Counted from the first letter of the stretch, positions 13,001 to 20,462 are shown. The stretch: DNA of 64,000 bases from CANIGN01 sp964538275 (GCA_964538275.1 CAZIFW010000005.1:1-64000); one strand, 5' to 3'. Notes: generated from the sequence alone by a model not told the origin. Translations and numbers: made by a program.

Positions 13001-14620
13001 CCAGGAGGTCCTTATTGTGTTGACTTTATTCACCCGCAAACAGGCTTAGTGTTTGGTAGAGCTAACAGTACAATACCAGGAGTTGATTTAACTTCCGGTT
13101 CTATTAAAGGATTGAACTTAAGCGCTAACACTGTAACAAGTGAACAAAACCTCATACTTGATCCTATGGGAGTCGTGTATGACTCTGTAACTCGTGAGCC
13201 AGTTCCAGGTGTTGCTGTTGAACTTGAATACAACACAGGTGGTGGGTGGTCTCTGGTGCCTAACAATTTACTCCTACCTAACCAACAAGGACAGGTAACG
13301 GGTAATGATGGTGTCTATGAGTTTAACTTGAATAGAGTTACAGCACCTGCAGCCGAGTATAGAATTAGGCTCAACAATCCATCTGCGTACATTGCAGGTA
13401 TTTCAACCATTATTCCTGATGATGATGGAATCAAAGTGATTAATGGATTGAATTATTTAGATGCCTTAGTGCCAGTATTTGGATCTCAATTAGATTCAAT
13501 GAATCCTCCTCCGCTCACAATTTTGACGGCAGGAAGCATTATCTATCACACGCAATTTACTCTTAATCCACAAGGACCAAACTACACGGATCCTATCTAT
13601 AACCACATCGCGATTGATCCAATTCTTGATGATGCAGTAATCGCGACGAAACGTTCTCTTAAGAAGAATATTCACAGTGGTGAACTCGTTCCTTACACGT
13701 TGACCTTTAAAAACAACTTACCAGGTGGTGCGGCATTAAGTGGAACTCAAATCATAGACGAAATGCCTCCTGGCTTTAGTTATGTCAAAGGTTCGGCAAC
13801 GATTGATGGTATCGCTCAAGAGCCAATCACTGAGGGAAGAACGCTTACCTGGAATAATATTTCTTATACAGGTGCTCAAACGAAAACTGTCAAAGTCATA
13901 TTACTCGCTGGTTTAGGAGTGAAAGAGGGAGTTTATAAAAACCGCACCTGGGCTAAGCATGTAAGTAGTGGTCGAACCATTTCTAACGTTGCTGCTGATG
14001 ATGTTGTTGTAACACCCGATCCAATCTTTGATTGCCCTGAATTAGTGGGTCGTGTTTATGACGATAAGAACAGAAACGGATATTGGGACGAAGGTGAGGA
14101 AGGCTTAGCAGGGGTAGAGGTCGTAACAGCTCGCGGCTGGAAGATTACAACAGATAACTACGGTCGTTACCATGTGACCTGTCCTATGATTCCTAACTCT
14201 GATAGAGGTTCTAATTTTGTAATCAAACTTGATACTAGAAGTTTACCTTCTGGATACCGAGTGACGACTGAAAACCCACAAGTGGTTCGTTTAACACGCG
14301 GTAAGATGTCGAAGGTGAATTTTGGTGCAAGTATTGATCAAATTATAAGAATCGAAGTTCAAGATACAGCCTTCAAAGAAGGATCTGTAGAATTGAATCA
14401 AGAGTGGTCTTCGAAGCTTGAAAAAATATTAAGCTCTATGCAAGGCAACTTCAGAATAAGAATTGCCTACGTAAACAGTGCTGCAAGTGAAACACTTGTT
14501 CAAGAGAGAATTGTTAACTTGCAAAAACAATTAAAAGAACTTTGGAAGCAAATTCGCAAAGATGAGGATCTCATGATCGATGAAATTGAAAGCTTTTATC
14601 AGAAAGGAGCTCAGCCATGA
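1046..14620 (+). CDS. Giant secreted DUF11-repeat surface protein (4524 aa)
   Basis: GTG start followed by a signal peptide (MNKRAKF, a Leu-rich core, then AFSA). Most of the length is a chain of ~130-170-residue immunoglobulin-like modules of the DUF11 type. Each has a recurring 'DTLPxGLxYV'-like strand, a 'LxxGxTxxxxY' strand and a following 'xTKT/xxKT' linker. Near residue 3930 (LEGYVFLDRDHNRTRD) and residue 4333 (VGRVYDDKNRNGYWDEGEEG) are SdrD/Cna-B-like modules with Asp-rich Ca-binding-type loops. The last ~90 residues look like a degenerate OmpA-type segment. Such proteins are long extracellular stalks or adhesins. The gene overlaps the next by ATGA, so stalk and outer-membrane partner are probably made together. 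Exact function is unknown. The length is exceptional for a single bacterial ORF. Confidence 0.85.
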   Translation: MNKRAKFLLQLLLVFYFPTLAFSAAIVSSTHTFTSADPARTNSYMDVGGVWNGSSDVTATTGDTFRASYTNSGDSTAFELDIGVTLPTGFTYVTGSLNPTWSGAGCPLPGSRPTITANQSGTNLDFSFLPAGFDLPADCTLNIDYGLTVNLGVAGGTYVIHRLHAFASSDGGVVGATADSPANILVKQGDSTAEISPVRQTIIPGENGNFKALICNTGFGGNFDVQLNLNYSGLSFVSAIQNTTDLGASTVPMSGTNPSFLVPYLAPDKCFVLDIVATVNSCGATSLEVSTDNRNHTSIASFTGNVDISPKAPLLTYSPMTLNVPGNGTAQNFTMLITNNGLGVASNVSFDTSYESTSLTITNLSPGWSYNSGTGVFSFSGSLAAGASTTLSFDASKTLSCAARNASNTPVIWYPLYTDACGNNLIPPTTIQTVTIAAVSDPFNITKTTPLLRPVAGSTQTWTINYQAGEVGLLTGSGQVVITDTLPSNVQSISNLNESAGVLSCSPNCTNPAPGSTVTWTLSPTEAQSNQTLEIDYVIPDDAPLSCVSGNPITNTVSSTMEYLELGCQFTDTDSSTNYINNSSGVTGSAAYFVGGSISGIYQTGVDADADHSNYTAALPDMNEGEGSFLNFENTLNLSSGDLGTWAGSVYRDNFGGLTSQQLVPLNNGEFAIEYRLNGGSWTQVPAANLISTSGQLEVNLSFIDGGSSVTNDELALRYKTTVNDSDLALAVRRSVVSLSTWDINSNGTGCSGDYISPLLYNIARRASDLSVSMPSAVEVCGTTPVTIGVSAAELSFGGLPGWNPLLQLNNGSYRILGFDSYSGVFNAGNILSNPGSIIGASNPEFTYGPTPIAQAGAGSFTVDMALQAGATGLPGVMVSGSYDDTETAQGVTRSFALNSSTASPLVLKKANLVITVSPNPTTVYLDEGYFSVYVLNSGDGTATDVVVEDTLPAGLSPNAATSDPAPVIAGQKLTFNLGSMAPGELREVKVGYTVAGGTCSIPNGSNNVRVTWGCFGTEHEVETSTQPNFVFPTGKVNVLHDSSSTNLEMCGPLLSNFIEVVVKNTGITLVKNAEVIEDLDLPAGGMTMVPGSVSIKTYSGTTLLNSTAENPAYDPENILTGIPNYKWTSTQIPELGALYPLNSPGVGPGGPITEVRIRYRVDVSDNANSNPTITSSVSGETSCGNTFTSPGLLFSAPIKKPDITVSKVGRRGVSGSFGETVYAGINDTVQWQVSVSNTGQYSANNLRLTENLPNSPGAPTMNISCTDGTSLVGVADLSEVNLNTLAAGSTTTCTVTQNLGASCIDQNNVASVQWGCTGSSALTTPTKNSDTAFLQMSSDFASSNSVVQAWNDLPGGRAQVVLTLNNNQAPIRNLNVTNDLPGGYEYDESSPVVIGGDAALTLTTSPVGGETSPIFKFEQVGEVFENAKVLTITFYVIPNSGFDTTQDPLINPETTANSLDPVSLPSGGDTNNVVTLNYEDSCGNPITANDTVAIDPKTPDLDISVTPQNQVVANNTDYCFDFTVVNNGESGSTANNVTFDITLGSGWADHTTQPRLQVLNSQGAGATLGTCGTASVPATCTASQIGNLTAGQNAVLRSCVKSTTGGSLTVLGAIRGNLFDAGGVDTGNDYSYDTARSRSVGITIAKTVVSTSEAWTSCVGGGAEPCAANTYLAIGEDITHRLSISWFGLDTSEASSITSINLRDAIPAGMGYVSHTTTGSHNAAFTMSPASPTLGQTGNFNFSLTDIPFSSGGGTFEVDMVTRMLNNSANRSVALPHTKTNTLHSSFIMLGNKFCSANLSGGCSTVLPALQSARTVNLQRPSVTFNKEVRTLAGSFSDNINAVGGDELEYRVRIANASGANGAPLFDIAVNDTLNGKLKLVNLSLDTIDNDSDSTVDALDVTCSTPPCEGHSVLNAVGVSDTLTFNHDNTGKDASAHPAPPASINSLFRLDPGQTLTLLYRGNVDISANPTEVLANNAGFVGDTLPGASGSQVVIGDSGTSTNAYSISGTDVSNVTINNASLSKSLLSTSLAATTGSNLAIGEQAKFRLTFILPSGTSPAMKVRDVVPAGFRVISRDAPAVGAAISGCTPVTSPALPTNGAVTLLWDFSAGSCVVSAGASSVDRTITFDYTLQVQNISANSIDDTLVNSATFEINSVVSTPQTLTMTLKEPVLTLSKVASPTTGLDAGDEITYTISVSNTGNSPAYDLAFDDLLPAGLEYVASSTAIVTPSSLITTINQADTGTANHLKWGRIASVPQVLDLLAGETFVFEYRVKVLDIAEPGQSLGNSIAMTYTSMSNSNPVLDSALGVAGASDGERDGSDGEGSANNKYAITKTSTVTVDNNYSVLKVASADTLSPNGFRIGDLITYTVTSTLQQGTAKDFKILDTLPSGLEYDSTTSITPGAGVSWTGSPMTPTGTSTRTWAFGDVTVLGTAGVGSGTITLVYVARVKDDSNNAVTSGTLTRSNSARATYDLAGGSEQTTSTSIANISVKQPSLTMVKTKLSPVAATVVAGESVKYRITVTNSGTAPAYNVIIEDTLPVGMRQVSPSTAGSSTLNGNAYSDAITSFNSTTGLATWKLKDSDPVNRINAGSTWVLEYDVVVDTQVGAAQTLSNNARVSEYYSKAESDTVDRRQYVPTSLSSVSVSTPSPGTLSKNLVSPVSGNVAIGQPVQYVIRVPSTPIDAALYDVNILDSLPTQFTSINVSTQLQVANGAVTITDNTSGHNVSVNLSFIPAGNQAIVTIDAILANDLSNNEPQTRSNQASYNWKSSPLGSPTTVGPTPAVNFTIVEPDLTINKTFLSSTMSDSLRGLQTGDFVTYRITVTNPGGENATAYDFNVVDTAEDPLIFDSIVSSNNPGVPSGGTLSAGQRVYTWASGAGDMPDSLAPGESYVFDARFVLGSVQPYQTLTNSSQTDYSSRSGVDANERSYNAIDSTPVDVQTGNVLMSKDLVGVVTNFNVGEEIRYQLRFQPLSGRVNTVRVLDSLPAGLSYRGFTLSQNQVKRAGTVSDPVTVISSPVAPINGASTLTFNLGDVEGTGPAAEIVIEIIVRVDNVGGNIAGTTLKNEAQAKFDNPDSPGSDITLDASNEPTITVSEPELALAVEGPATLTLTQPAQFTSRVLNTGTGKAYQPIVRVDVPTPFNLTDPTTISSLPIAVSISGGRSLTLAPTDYSVTYNAGATGSLIFTFTGANAYVAPGETLNILFPLDVNDDTADEVSASLLATVTNHNSSDVSSAVDDDNRSYSNGFGVGTVGTVSAGLPDDETDDHSITVASPEIIITKQVDKVSYVVASETAPHRLNYTVVLTNNGSAPAYLTEIRDIIDPAYFKAGTLSNVNVVASDSSSGSLAIDVNGGLGSGLITYTGDTIAAASTVTLTYTIELKDYLPNGTLAKNQATAIVDGFTPTFYSDSTNAADDNAINEGNEVSLTDDDPTLTTLVTAPVITHTKTSNDLNGSSLNVGDILEYTIVLNNSGTEHLVNARLKDSIPTNTTYVSGSTLLNGVVVPDVSGVSPLSTLSGMQVEGINGIADGAGWLKVGSTATIKFNVQVSSSASNGTLVINQALLTGQGEGGDTLPTKVSDDPTTGTLDDPTVDIVGTGASLQTQKTVTITQDLDSDNVLDPGEEVEWEITVQNTGVDAAVGVVISDTHPAAPASYVVSSMQVKLAGAGAYTPVSDAADLDEAEINGANLTARFGDIPAGQSASFKFRSLIDGGATLGTIVANQATVTTTNVPTQLSDCDGNPTNGACQTSIPVGATPVLVATKTINDLNGGTVEAGDIVRYTIALSNTGSADIVGLRFRDPGPTQNLGDNLEYVTNSTLVDGVVQPDVSSDMPFKGTFPGVLLGNLAVGSSKIITYDYQIPLTASDGAVFTNQGFANASNLNCSSVATGDPECVTDSTLDDSLDTDGDGLATNDDPTVLSFNGNADKATLEGYVFLDRDHNRTRDVGDPSRSGWGVEVYLCSNPSSRLTTTANPSGFWRVTGITPGGPYCVDFIHPQTGLVFGRANSTIPGVDLTSGSIKGLNLSANTVTSEQNLILDPMGVVYDSVTREPVPGVAVELEYNTGGGWSLVPNNLLLPNQQGQVTGNDGVYEFNLNRVTAPAAEYRIRLNNPSAYIAGISTIIPDDDGIKVINGLNYLDALVPVFGSQLDSMNPPPLTILTAGSIIYHTQFTLNPQGPNYTDPIYNHIAIDPILDDAVIATKRSLKKNIHSGELVPYTLTFKNNLPGGAALSGTQIIDEMPPGFSYVKGSATIDGIAQEPITEGRTLTWNNISYTGAQTKTVKVILLAGLGVKEGVYKNRTWAKHVSSGRTISNVAADDVVVTPDPIFDCPELVGRVYDDKNRNGYWDEGEEGLAGVEVVTARGWKITTDNYGRYHVTCPMIPNSDRGSNFVIKLDTRSLPSGYRVTTENPQVVRLTRGKMSKVNFGASIDQIIRIEVQDTAFKEGSVELNQEWSSKLEKILSSMQGNFRIRIAYVNSAASETLVQERIVNLQKQLKELWKQIRKDEDLMIDEIESFYQKGAQP

Positions 14621-17600
14621 GAAAGTTTATAAATAGCGTTCTTATGGTGGCGCTTTTCCTTTCAAATTTTGCTTCTTATGCAAATGAGTTACCAGTGCAG
14701 CCAAATACAGAGTATCGTTTGCCAGCTGAAACCATTGAGTTACGTGGATTTACTTTTCACAATCCGGCTCAAGAGTCGAATATCACTGAATTTGATCAGG
14801 CTAGACACATTGAAGAATTTGTAAGAAAGATTGAACCCAATAAAATAACAACTCAAAAGGTGAATATTCGCCCAGATGTATCCGACATCATACTTTTTGA
14901 TACACTTTCTTCTCAGAATGCAGCTTTTAAGGATTTAATTGAGCGAATTAAAAAGCTCCATGAAGAGCGAAGAGTTGCTTTCATACATATTGTTGGCCAT
15001 ACGGATAATCAAGTTATTAGAGGGAATGCTCAAGATAAGTTTAAGGATAACTGGGTTCTCTCAGAAGCTCGTGCTCGCCTCATTGCAGGTGCGCTAGAAG
15101 AGGGACAATTAGGCATCCCGATGTCTGTAGAAGGTAAGGCTGATACCGAACCTGTAGCTGACAACGCTACAGTAGAGGGCCGAGCTTTGAACCGTCGTGC
15201 AGACATTTATGTATACTTTGATAGATCAATAGTTATTGAAGAAAACCAAAAACAACGCAAAACCTTGTTAAGTGAACTAACTTGCGACTATAAGACGGAT
15301 CCAAACTATCAAGGCGACGAGGCCATGAAGGTAACTTTAGATGGTAAACCTTTTGGAAGTGATAATCCTCAGGTTGCTAAAGAAGCTCTAGATAACAACA
15401 AGCCAAACCATGTTGATTTTCAGCGCTGTACGGATGTAGCTTTAGAAAAAGCTAAAATTCAAGTTCACTTTGATCCTAAGAAAAACCAAAAAAGATTAAA
15501 TCTTTTAAGAGACGATAACTTTATCTCTTTAACTGAGAAAAACAATTTTGGCGTTTACAGCAACTATTTTTACTTCCTAGATAAAGCTGAACTTCGTTTG
15601 TCGAAATCGTTGAACGCCAATGACGCTTTTGAAATATATCCATTTAAAAAGCTAGATTCTCAATTTGAAAATCAAGAATTAACCTTTAAGGATTTAACAG
15701 AAGGAAGTGTTGTTTATGCTACGTTGCGAGTTTATGACAGCAGTGGCAGGTTCGATGATTCAGAACCCGTTCTACTTAAAGTAAGTGCTGAGCCAAGAGA
15801 TTCTGAAAAAGTTTCTTTCTACCGCGGTTGGGGAGAGTCATCTTTAAGAATATCATCAATTAAAACTCCTGGTGGAACTTTATGGGTCAATGGCAAAGAT
15901 GTTCCTGCAGACTACAATGTGTATGTCATGAAAAACTTAATACCCGTGGGTGTAAATCAACGCTTTATTGAGGAGCAAATTTTACCTTCCGGTAAAAACT
16001 ATGGTGTTCAAGTAGCTTTGAAGGATGCAGAAGATAAGACTGCTATGTTGTTTCAACGAGATCTTCACTTGCCACAAGAAGATTGGTTCGTGATTGGTAT
16101 TGCTGATGCAACACTTGGATACAATATCGCTGATCAAAAAGCCAAAGTGATAACTCAAGATACGCATCATTATTCTGATAAAATTTATTTAGATGCGCGT
16201 ACTGCATTTTATTTAAAAGGTAAGGTTAAAGGTGAGTATCTCCTCACGGCAGCAGCTGACACCCGCGAAGGAGCAATTGATGACATCTTTAATAACTTCT
16301 TAGATAAGGATCCACGCGAATTGTTGCGCAGGTTAGATCCGGACGAATATTATCCAGTTTATGGTGATGATAGTACCATGGTAGAAGATGCGCCCACTTC
16401 TGGGAAGTTCTATGTGAAATTAGAAAAAGATAAAAGTTTTCTAATGTGGGGTAACTATAAAATCAGTTGGTCTGATACGGAGTTAGCGCGAGTAAATCGT
16501 GGATACTACGGATCACTTCTTAGAATAGATGAAGGTCAAAACAAATGGGGAGATAGCAAAACAAGATTAGATATTTTAGCTGCTGACCCCGGCACGGTTG
16601 CAGGTCTTGATCAATTCCGAGGCGGAAGCTCTGAGTATTCACTCCGAAATAGAGATTTAAGTCTTGGTTCTGAGCAGGTTTACGTTGAAGTTAGAGATAC
16701 GGCCTCAGGTAGAGTCTTAAAGAGAAACAAGCTTCGCTTTGGTGAGGATTACCAAGTAAATTATATTCAAGGTATTATTTCATTGAACGAAATATTGCCT
16801 TCTGTTTCTGATCAATCAAATTTGGTTCAAGCGGGTTCGTTTATCGGACATCCTGTATATTTGGTTGTGAGCTATGAGTTTGTTCCTGGGTTTTTAGATC
16901 CCAATGTGTGGAATTTTGGAGGTAGAGGTTCTCAGTGGATTGGCGATCATTTTCAAGTAGGTGCTACTGCAAGAAAAGAGAGTGGGTCGGGTTCTGAAGA
17001 AGAGCTATATGCGGGAGATGCTAAGATCAAATTTTCTCCAAATTCAGAAATTCGAGCTGAGTTAGCTCAAAGTCGTGGTGTGGGTATAACTGAAAATACT
17101 TCCTTAGACGGTGGCTACAATTTTAATCAGAACTTACCTTTAACAGCTTCCACAAAAGCTTCACAAGCTTATTTGGTTGAGGCTGATCTTTCACTCTTTA
17201 GTGTTGCAGAGAGAGATGTTCTTGCGTCTGGATACTATCAGCATCGCGAAGCGAATTTCTCTGGACAGGGACAACTCACTCCGCGTGAAAGACTCGATAC
17301 AGGTGCTAAATTAGAATTACCTTTATCTTCTTGGATAAAATTAAATACTCAATACGACCACAGTAAAGAAGTTGATTGGATTGAAAGCACTCAAACAGAA
17401 GTGAGTGCCTTGGTGGATTTGACATCAAGTGTTTATGCAGAAGTTGGTGCAAGACAAGATAGCCAGCGAGATTTATCTTCGTCTCTTTCTTCGACCACAT
17501 TAGTAGGTGTTGAATTTGGTGAGCGCACAGATGGTGCGGCTAAACTTGGCTACCGACACAATCAAACTTTTAATATTTTTGCTAAAGGCCAACAGACTCT

Positions 17601-18792
17601 TGAAAGAGATAATACGCGTTCAAGAAATAATCGTTATGGCGGAGGAATGGAAGTTCAAGCAACTAAGGATTTAAAGCTCAAAGGTGAAGCCTCTGACGGA
17701 GATGGCGGCGTGGCTGGTTTAGCGAGTATGGGTTACAACATCACTCCTCAAAGCCAAGTTTATTCAGGTTATGTAACTGAGGCAGATCGAAGTGATTCTG
17801 GCTTTAGAACAAGATCTGGAGTGCGTACTTCGGAATGGGTATCAGGGGTAAAATCTCAGTTTAACCAAAAAGCTTCGGCTAATTATGAAAACAAATATCT
17901 TCACGGCGATCGTCCTAGTGGCTTAACTCATGTATTCGGAGTTGAATACAAACCCTGGGAAGAGTGGCGTTTTAGAAGTCGGGTTGAATTTGGTAATTTA
18001 GAGTCTCCAGATAAGACACAAACAAACGATAGAAAATCTTATTCACTTGGTGCCGACTATACAACGCCTAAAACAAGTATAGGTTCTGACTTTGAAGCTC
18101 GTTTTGATAAAGTTACAACAAGTACCACGAGTGATGATAGAAAAACTTATGTCAGTAAAACAAAATTTAGTTCAAGGCTCGATGAGCAATGGAGAATTTT
18201 GGCAAAGCTTAATTTTTCACTCAGTGAAAGTTCAAGAGGCGATTACTACGATGGCAATTACAAAGAGGGCGTTCTGGGAACTGCCTATAGACCAATTAAG
18301 AATGATCGTTGGAATTTCCTCTTCAAATATCGTTATTACGAATTATTGCCTTCGAGTGGTCAGGTTGATAGTGATGGCAACGTTCCAGAGTTTCAGCAAA
18401 GAGATCATATCTTAAGTGCTGACAGTATTTGGGATATGAGCAAACGTTGGTCTTTAGGTCTAAAATATGCCATCGATTTTTCATCTCTTAAAAACAATAG
18501 AACAAGCTCTGGTGAATGGTTTGATGTACAAAAGCACCTAGGTATTTTTAGGCTCGACTATCATGTGTTACGTGAATGGGATTTGATGGGTGAGGCAAGA
18601 GCTCTCGTTTTAACTCAGCAAGATCAAACACAAGTTAAATCAGGTGCCTTGGTAGGTATTTATAGAATACTTGGATCTCAAGATCGCTTGAGGTTAGGTG
18701 TTGGCTATAACTTTACAAGCTTTACTGATGATTTAACGGATAACGACTACGATGCCCAAGGTGTATTTATAAACATGATTGGTGTCTTTTAG
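14617..18792 (+). CDS. OmpA-like domain plus large outer-membrane beta-barrel protein (1391 aa)
   Basis: ATG overlaps the stop of the giant DUF11 gene (ATGA); AGGAG lies 7 bp upstream. A signal peptide is followed by an OmpA/MotB-type peptidoglycan-binding domain at residues ~85-205: GHTDN, LSEARARLI, GKAD and EGRALNRRADIYV are all recognisable. The middle (~250-600) has Ig-like strands and an acidic region. The C-terminal ~700 residues alternate polar and hydrophobic residues with many aromatic strand ends and finish in ...NMIGVF, the terminal Phe typical of BAM-inserted barrels. It is likely the outer-membrane anchor or secretion partner of the giant repeat protein (inference from coupling). 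The exact barrel family is not recognised. Confidence 0.8.
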   Translation: MRKFINSVLMVALFLSNFASYANELPVQPNTEYRLPAETIELRGFTFHNPAQESNITEFDQARHIEEFVRKIEPNKITTQKVNIRPDVSDIILFDTLSSQNAAFKDLIERIKKLHEERRVAFIHIVGHTDNQVIRGNAQDKFKDNWVLSEARARLIAGALEEGQLGIPMSVEGKADTEPVADNATVEGRALNRRADIYVYFDRSIVIEENQKQRKTLLSELTCDYKTDPNYQGDEAMKVTLDGKPFGSDNPQVAKEALDNNKPNHVDFQRCTDVALEKAKIQVHFDPKKNQKRLNLLRDDNFISLTEKNNFGVYSNYFYFLDKAELRLSKSLNANDAFEIYPFKKLDSQFENQELTFKDLTEGSVVYATLRVYDSSGRFDDSEPVLLKVSAEPRDSEKVSFYRGWGESSLRISSIKTPGGTLWVNGKDVPADYNVYVMKNLIPVGVNQRFIEEQILPSGKNYGVQVALKDAEDKTAMLFQRDLHLPQEDWFVIGIADATLGYNIADQKAKVITQDTHHYSDKIYLDARTAFYLKGKVKGEYLLTAAADTREGAIDDIFNNFLDKDPRELLRRLDPDEYYPVYGDDSTMVEDAPTSGKFYVKLEKDKSFLMWGNYKISWSDTELARVNRGYYGSLLRIDEGQNKWGDSKTRLDILAADPGTVAGLDQFRGGSSEYSLRNRDLSLGSEQVYVEVRDTASGRVLKRNKLRFGEDYQVNYIQGIISLNEILPSVSDQSNLVQAGSFIGHPVYLVVSYEFVPGFLDPNVWNFGGRGSQWIGDHFQVGATARKESGSGSEEELYAGDAKIKFSPNSEIRAELAQSRGVGITENTSLDGGYNFNQNLPLTASTKASQAYLVEADLSLFSVAERDVLASGYYQHREANFSGQGQLTPRERLDTGAKLELPLSSWIKLNTQYDHSKEVDWIESTQTEVSALVDLTSSVYAEVGARQDSQRDLSSSLSSTTLVGVEFGERTDGAAKLGYRHNQTFNIFAKGQQTLERDNTRSRNNRYGGGMEVQATKDLKLKGEASDGDGGVAGLASMGYNITPQSQVYSGYVTEADRSDSGFRTRSGVRTSEWVSGVKSQFNQKASANYENKYLHGDRPSGLTHVFGVEYKPWEEWRFRSRVEFGNLESPDKTQTNDRKSYSLGADYTTPKTSIGSDFEARFDKVTTSTTSDDRKTYVSKTKFSSRLDEQWRILAKLNFSLSESSRGDYYDGNYKEGVLGTAYRPIKNDRWNFLFKYRYYELLPSSGQVDSDGNVPEFQQRDHILSADSIWDMSKRWSLGLKYAIDFSSLKNNRTSSGEWFDVQKHLGIFRLDYHVLREWDLMGEARALVLTQQDQTQVKSGALVGIYRILGSQDRLRLGVGYNFTSFTDDLTDNDYDAQGVFINMIGVF

Positions 18793-18815
18793 ATAAGTAC
18801 TAGCTAAGCGCTGAG

Positions 18816-19307
18816 TTAATCAGCACAACACTTCTTGTATTTTTTTTGACTACCGCAGGGGCAGGGGTCATTGCGACCAATTTTTTCTTCTGTTCTAACT
18901 AGGGTGCCTTGGGGAGAAAGTGATTTCCCATCGACAAAAAACCATTGGCCATTTTCGTCTTTGCGAAAGCGAGAGCGTTCGTGATGATCTTCTGTAGTTC
19001 CATTTTGCTCAAAGCTAGCGATAAATTCTACAATTCCTTTTTTGTCTGTGCTTTGGCCTTCTTCGGTTGATAATATTTTTAAGCCTAGCCATTTAGATTC
19101 CTCGGCCCATTTGCGAGTGGAGTCATGATCAAAGTCTGAACGAGATTCAGGAGCGGTGGTTTTCTCTAAATAAGAAATGTCCGCTATGGTATAGGCGGTA
19201 TAGCGAGATCGCATTAAACTCTCGGCAGTTTCTGCTTTAGCCGATCCTTTTAAAATCTTTTCACAGCAATTAGAAAAACTAAGATTTGAATCACATGGAC
19301 ATTTCAT
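18816..19307 (-). CDS. ychJ: YchJ/UPF0225-family SEC-C zinc-motif protein, copy 1
   Basis: 163 residues with a Cys cluster at each end: CPCDSNLSFSNCC at the N-terminus and CPCGSQKKYKKCC (SEC-C motif) at the C-terminus. The YchJ middle domain carries SLMRSRYTAY and EFIASF. The SEC-C motif binds zinc in SecA and many uncharacterised proteins; the physiological role of YchJ is not established. Convergent with the outer-membrane gene (23 bp between stops). A second copy lies at 45335-45826 in the same orientation; I count 17 amino-acid differences out of 163. Confidence 0.88.
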   Translation of the reverse strand: MKCPCDSNLSFSNCCEKILKGSAKAETAESLMRSRYTAYTIADISYLEKTTAPESRSDFDHDSTRKWAEESKWLGLKILSTEEGQSTDKKGIVEFIASFEQNGTTEDHHERSRFRKDENGQWFFVDGKSLSPQGTLVRTEEKIGRNDPCPCGSQKKYKKCCAD

Positions 19308-19360
19308 CTGCTCAGTTTTTATCGGGTTAAGCAGGTTAACTCAAGAAACAAAAAAACGCT
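18816..19360. repeat. ychJ direct repeat, left copy (~545 bp)
   Basis: Homologous to 45335-45878 in the same orientation. Similarity starts exactly at the stop codon of ychJ and runs through the gene and ~55 bp of its upstream region (through CAAGAAACAAAAAACGCT). Long identical blocks remain, for example in the 19155-19195 area. The two copies bracket the defence island, so recombination between them could delete or circularise ~26.5 kb. Confidence 0.8.
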
Positions 19361-19447
19361 CTATATCCCATTCGGGTACCTTTAATATTGTTATTTCAAT
19401 ACAGATCTAATCCTAAAGGGAATCTAGCCAATTACCGATAAGAAGTA

Positions 19448-20389
19448 ATGCCTGTTAAAAAGTTCAAAGCAGCTATAAAAGAAAAATATTCTAAAGTTAG
19501 TACGACTGCAGCGGCACTCAGCGCCGACCTAAGCCAGTTTGCGGCTGATTCTCCTTTTATACAGTCAATGAACGAAAACTTTACGAGTGCAGTCTCTAAG
19601 GCAATGGATAGTGACTACATCGGTAATATCGGAGAGCTGGTAGAAGGCATTAAAATGTCTGCAAACAATCATCGCATACTTGAAGGTGGGCATACTGTAT
19701 CAGAAAGTTTATCTCGGGCGTTTGAAGTGGGCGAAAAAGAAGGTCTCAGCAATATGGAGACTTTTGTTGAGTGGGCAAAGGCCTACGTAACGGATCTTTC
19801 TTCTAATGCTGGCATGCCTCTTAGTTCAGCATCAGATGAAATTTATGGCTTTCTTAGAAATATTGGAGTATCTGAACAAGCCGCACGCGACTTAGTTACT
19901 ATTAACGGAACTGAAGCCCTAGAGGCTATGCTAAGTGGAAGTATCGCTGCAGTTGCACTTGTCTTTGCGTGGAAGACTAAAGACAAGGAGGCTTTTTCAA
20001 AATCTATTGGAGCTCTCGGATTAGGCGCCGTAGTAGGAATTAACCCAGTATCACTTATGGTGGTAGTTGTGGCGTTAGCCATTGGCTACAACAAGGTATT
20101 GGCTAAAGAGGGGGTAAAACGGGGTGCCTTATTAAGTGGCGTTGCTATGACAACCTCAGCGCTCATTCCAGGACCATTGCTTCTAGGTGCTATTCCCGCA
20201 CTCGTGCTTACAATCTATATCAACAAGCATCTCGATAAAAACGTTCCACTAAAAGATCAAGCGCAAAAGCTAATTGTCTTTCTTAAATCAAAAGAGTTCA
20301 AAGAACTTACAAAAACAAAACTCCAAACAATTGATGCAAGAATAAAATCCACATTAAAAGACTACGAAGTTAAAAAACAAGCTGCTTAA
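19448..20389 (+). CDS. Uncharacterised membrane protein (313 aa)
   Basis: Not recognised. The N-terminal ~150 residues are helical and mostly soluble (EKYSKVSTTAAALSADLS). Hydrophobic stretches follow at ~155-170, ~190-215 and ~225-255, rich in Gly/Ala (LGLGAVVGINP, MVVVVALAIGY, GPLLLGAIPALVLTIY), then a Lys-rich C-terminus. It has no signal peptide at the start. It stands alone: ychJ diverges upstream, and downstream come a CCCCAGCGCTGGGG palindrome and the operator of the DUF6361 operon. It could be an inner-membrane protein or a pore-forming effector; the sequence does not decide. Confidence 0.6.
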   Translation: MPVKKFKAAIKEKYSKVSTTAAALSADLSQFAADSPFIQSMNENFTSAVSKAMDSDYIGNIGELVEGIKMSANNHRILEGGHTVSESLSRAFEVGEKEGLSNMETFVEWAKAYVTDLSSNAGMPLSSASDEIYGFLRNIGVSEQAARDLVTINGTEALEAMLSGSIAAVALVFAWKTKDKEAFSKSIGALGLGAVVGINPVSLMVVVVALAIGYNKVLAKEGVKRGALLSGVAMTTSALIPGPLLLGAIPALVLTIYINKHLDKNVPLKDQAQKLIVFLKSKEFKELTKTKLQTIDARIKSTLKDYEVKKQAA

Positions 20390-20422
20390 GGGGCTGCAAG
20401 AAACGAATTGCGGTACCTCTTT

Positions 20423-20438
20423 ACCCCAGCGCTGGGGT
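20423..20438. repeat. CCCCAGCGCTGGGG intergenic palindrome (site 1)
   Basis: Perfect 16-bp palindrome ACCCCAGCGCTGGGGT, 33 bp after the stop of the 313-aa membrane protein gene. The same core recurs at 37409, 38951 and 40700, always shortly 3' of a gene. No T-run follows, so it is not an ordinary intrinsic terminator; a REP-like element or protein site is more likely. Confidence 0.7.
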
Positions 20439-20462
20439 GGGGTCCGTTCAATTCAAAAACGC

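Noticed and set aside
1046..14620. Tandem-repeat DNA or CRISPR-like array in the giant gene
   Set aside because: The repetition is at protein-domain level (~130-170 residues, diverged); no short identical repeats with regular spacers were seen. I found no CRISPR array in the window.
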